A stretch of DNA of 64,000 nt, from assembly GCF_020829595.1 (NCBI RefSeq), contig NZ_JAIVFW010000023.1:1-64000 (forward strand). Reading direction: 5' to 3'. Source of the DNA: Nostoc sp. CHAB 5844. Its GTDB lineage: Bacteria > Cyanobacteriota > Cyanobacteriia > Cyanobacteriales > Nostocaceae. The translations under genes were made by a program, and so were the position numbers. Positions within the stretch are counted from its first letter, which is position 1; each line of letters begins with the position of its first letter. The notes beneath the pieces are model-generated. The model saw only the letters and a list, made by a program, of their open reading frames with translations, had not been told where the DNA came from and searched no databases. Of the stretch, positions 62,488-64,000 are shown piece after piece.

Positions 62488-63714
62488 TCAATTATCATTA
62501 TTCAACGAAAAGGCATCTTCACCGCGACCCAGTGCAAAACGCAGGGAACTAGGTAAATTTTTGTTGGATAGAGTCAGGAAAATCAGCAGTGCTAACAAAG
62601 TGAGTGCCGCACTATAGCCAAACATATTGCGGTAGCCTACCTGCTCACTCACATATCCAAATATCGGCGCGGCGATCGCAATTCCTAAATCCAATCCAGC
62701 CAGACAAATAGCAAAAATTTGTCCGCGTTCTTGTGGTAACGAGCGGTCTGCCATCATCGTCGTCATCATCGAAATCGTTGTTCCACCACCACAGCCTTCC
62801 GCGATGGCAGATATCAAAAAAGCATTGGCACTGTTAGCTTGCCATAGTAATACACAAGCCAAGACATAGGCAGCAATCCCAAAGCTAATAAACAAACCCC
62901 GACCGAAGCGATCGCTGGCTCGACCAGCAAACACTCTGATGGTGAAACTAGCGATAGCCGCAACTGTAAAAAACCAACCGCCATTAAAACTTACCTCAGT
63001 AGATTTAATAAATAACGACACAAAGATATGCACAGCACCAACAGCTGTTCCCACCAGTAACATCACAATTGCCGGCACTCTCACCCTGGGACTCAGCAAA
63101 ATTTGCCAAAAATTACTGTTTTGGCGTTCCGATGGCCGTTGTGTATTTAATGGTGGATTGATGACTTGTGATGCACACAATACTCCAATCACAGCGACTG
63201 CTGCGGTAAATAAAAATAAACGTGAGTAGCCAGAAGTCTCTGGTAAAGAAGTCTCTAGTAAATATCCACCAATCGCTGGCCCTACTGCTAAACCAATGGG
63301 AGCAGTTAAACTCATATAACTAATAATTTCTCCACGCATGGCGATAGGTGCTAAATCAGCCACCAAAGCACTGTAGCCAGTAGTAAAAGCTGCAATGCTA
63401 ATGCCGTGAAAAATCCGCAGGAAAAATAATACTGGGATGGATGTAAATGCCAAATAGCCAAAAGGTGCGATCGCTGCTACTGCTGTCCCAATGAATAAAA
63501 CGAGTTTACGTCCACGTTTATCTGCTAGTTTTCCTAGCATGGGACGAAACAGCAATAACCCAATAGCAAAGCCACCCATCACAATGCCAATTTCTTGCTT
63601 ACTACCACCCATATCCTCGATGTATAGCGGTAGCGTCGGTAAAAAGGCAGCGGTACTTGACCAGAATAACAAACCTGCCGCAAACAAAATCAGCATTAGA
63701 ATACGTAAAATCAA
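62488..63714 (-). CDS. MFS transporter
   Basis: A 408-residue major facilitator protein with about twelve membrane helices. The MFS signature between helices 2 and 3 is visible (GKLADKRGRKLVLFIGT), and a matching loop, ASDRFGRGLFISFG, lies in the second half. It resembles multidrug or sugar efflux members, but the substrate cannot be told. It stands alone on the minus strand, its end facing tRNA-Arg. Confidence 0.87.
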   Translation of the reverse strand: MILRILMLILFAAGLLFWSSTAAFLPTLPLYIEDMGGSKQEIGIVMGGFAIGLLLFRPMLGKLADKRGRKLVLFIGTAVAAIAPFGYLAFTSIPVLFFLRIFHGISIAAFTTGYSALVADLAPIAMRGEIISYMSLTAPIGLAVGPAIGGYLLETSLPETSGYSRLFLFTAAVAVIGVLCASQVINPPLNTQRPSERQNSNFWQILLSPRVRVPAIVMLLVGTAVGAVHIFVSLFIKSTEVSFNGGWFFTVAAIASFTIRVFAGRASDRFGRGLFISFGIAAYVLACVLLWQANSANAFLISAIAEGCGGGTTISMMTTMMADRSLPQERGQIFAICLAGLDLGIAIAAPIFGYVSEQVGYRNMFGYSAALTLLALLIFLTLSNKNLPSSLRFALGRGEDAFSLNNDN

Positions 63715-63847
63715 TACTTCCAGGTTACTTTTTCTATAAAATGCTCACTTAATCCTCAAAAGAGTAAGTTTCAGCATTTTGAGCCTGATTTTGAGCATTA
63801 ATTTCTACTCGTATAGATGCTCAAGTAATGCTCATTTCTCATTATCT

Positions 63848-64000
63848 ATGAAAATCAAACTTCCTATCGTTTACTACAACTGGGTACGAGGTCAAGAGGA
63901 TATCGTTATCGGCACTCCTGAATGGCAAGAATGGTTGGCGACCAGAAAAAGCTTCAATTACCAAGATGCCTCTGGTAGCTTCACTTGCAAACAGAGAAAC
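63848..64000 (+). CDS. Start of a gene that runs off the window
   Basis: The first 51 codons of a plus-strand gene: a short N-terminus, then PEWQEWLATRKSFNYQDASG and SFTCKQRN, open to the end of the window. The W-x-x-W-L and SFTCK pattern resembles the beginning of some LuxR/MalT-like or NB-ARC regulators, but too little is visible to assign it. Confidence 0.6.
   Translation, partial: MKIKLPIVYYNWVRGQEDIVIGTPEWQEWLATRKSFNYQDASGSFTCKQRN

Overview
The window comes from a filamentous, heterocyst-forming cyanobacterium of the Nostoc/Anabaena type. Three things point there: the HIP1 octamer GCGATCGC is dense in and between genes, short dispersed repeats of the kind known from Nostocales are everywhere, and positions 29290-55340 hold a gene set and order that match the heterocyst envelope polysaccharide (HEP) island of Anabaena, including likely hepC and hepA. 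Typical cyanobacterial genes lie around it (a ThiO-ThiG fusion, a CruA/CruP-type flavoprotein, a PatA-type response regulator, a DUF3352 protein).

Layout. 1-2.5 kb is a decayed accessory zone: an NB-ARC/TPR remnant, an antitoxin with a PIN toxin broken by one in-frame stop, and half of an Rpn-type nuclease. 2.9-12.7 kb is core-like: a coiled-coil protein, the CruA/CruP-like flavoprotein, a citramalate synthase-type enzyme and thiO-thiG. 12.9-17.5 kb is a reverse-strand island of five poorly known genes: two DUF2589 proteins (one with an Ig-like C-terminal domain), a 306-residue protein whose N-terminus resembles them, a small zinc-ribbon protein and an unknown 204-residue protein. This is the best candidate for an undescribed system. 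18-24 kb holds a DUF3352 protein, two aldo/keto reductases and a PatA-like regulator. 24.8-28.6 kb is a VWA / PP2C phosphatase / kinase-TPR triad resembling TerY-P signalling modules.

29.3-55.3 kb is the polysaccharide island, all on the plus strand: nucleotide-sugar genes (CDP-glucose synthase, an SDR epimerase, an RfbC-like epimerase, a SAF-domain dehydrogenase), about nine glycosyltransferases, three tandem PhyH-type oxygenases, an L-2-hydroxyglutarate oxidase, a Wzc-like chain-length protein, a HepC-like sugar transferase, the HepA-like ABC exporter and an O-antigen ligase-like membrane protein. Together they can make activated sugars, assemble repeat units, export them and polymerise them. 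Two proteins show altered active-site motifs (Wzc Walker A, HepC catalytic dyad).

55.7-59 kb is a compact egtC-egtB-egtD ergothioneine set. The right end has an intact VapBC pair, MAPEG and DUF1772 membrane proteins, a DUF2795 protein, moaC, tRNA-Arg(ACG), an MFS transporter and the start of a gene that runs off the window.

A theme of the whole window is repeat invasion. Dispersed repeats sit in frame inside several genes (NB-ARC remnant, citramalate synthase, thiO-thiG linker, egtB, a DUF4351 remnant, a glycosyltransferase tail). One 146-bp element at 45407-45552 has perfect 13-bp inverted ends and a 10-bp target duplication.
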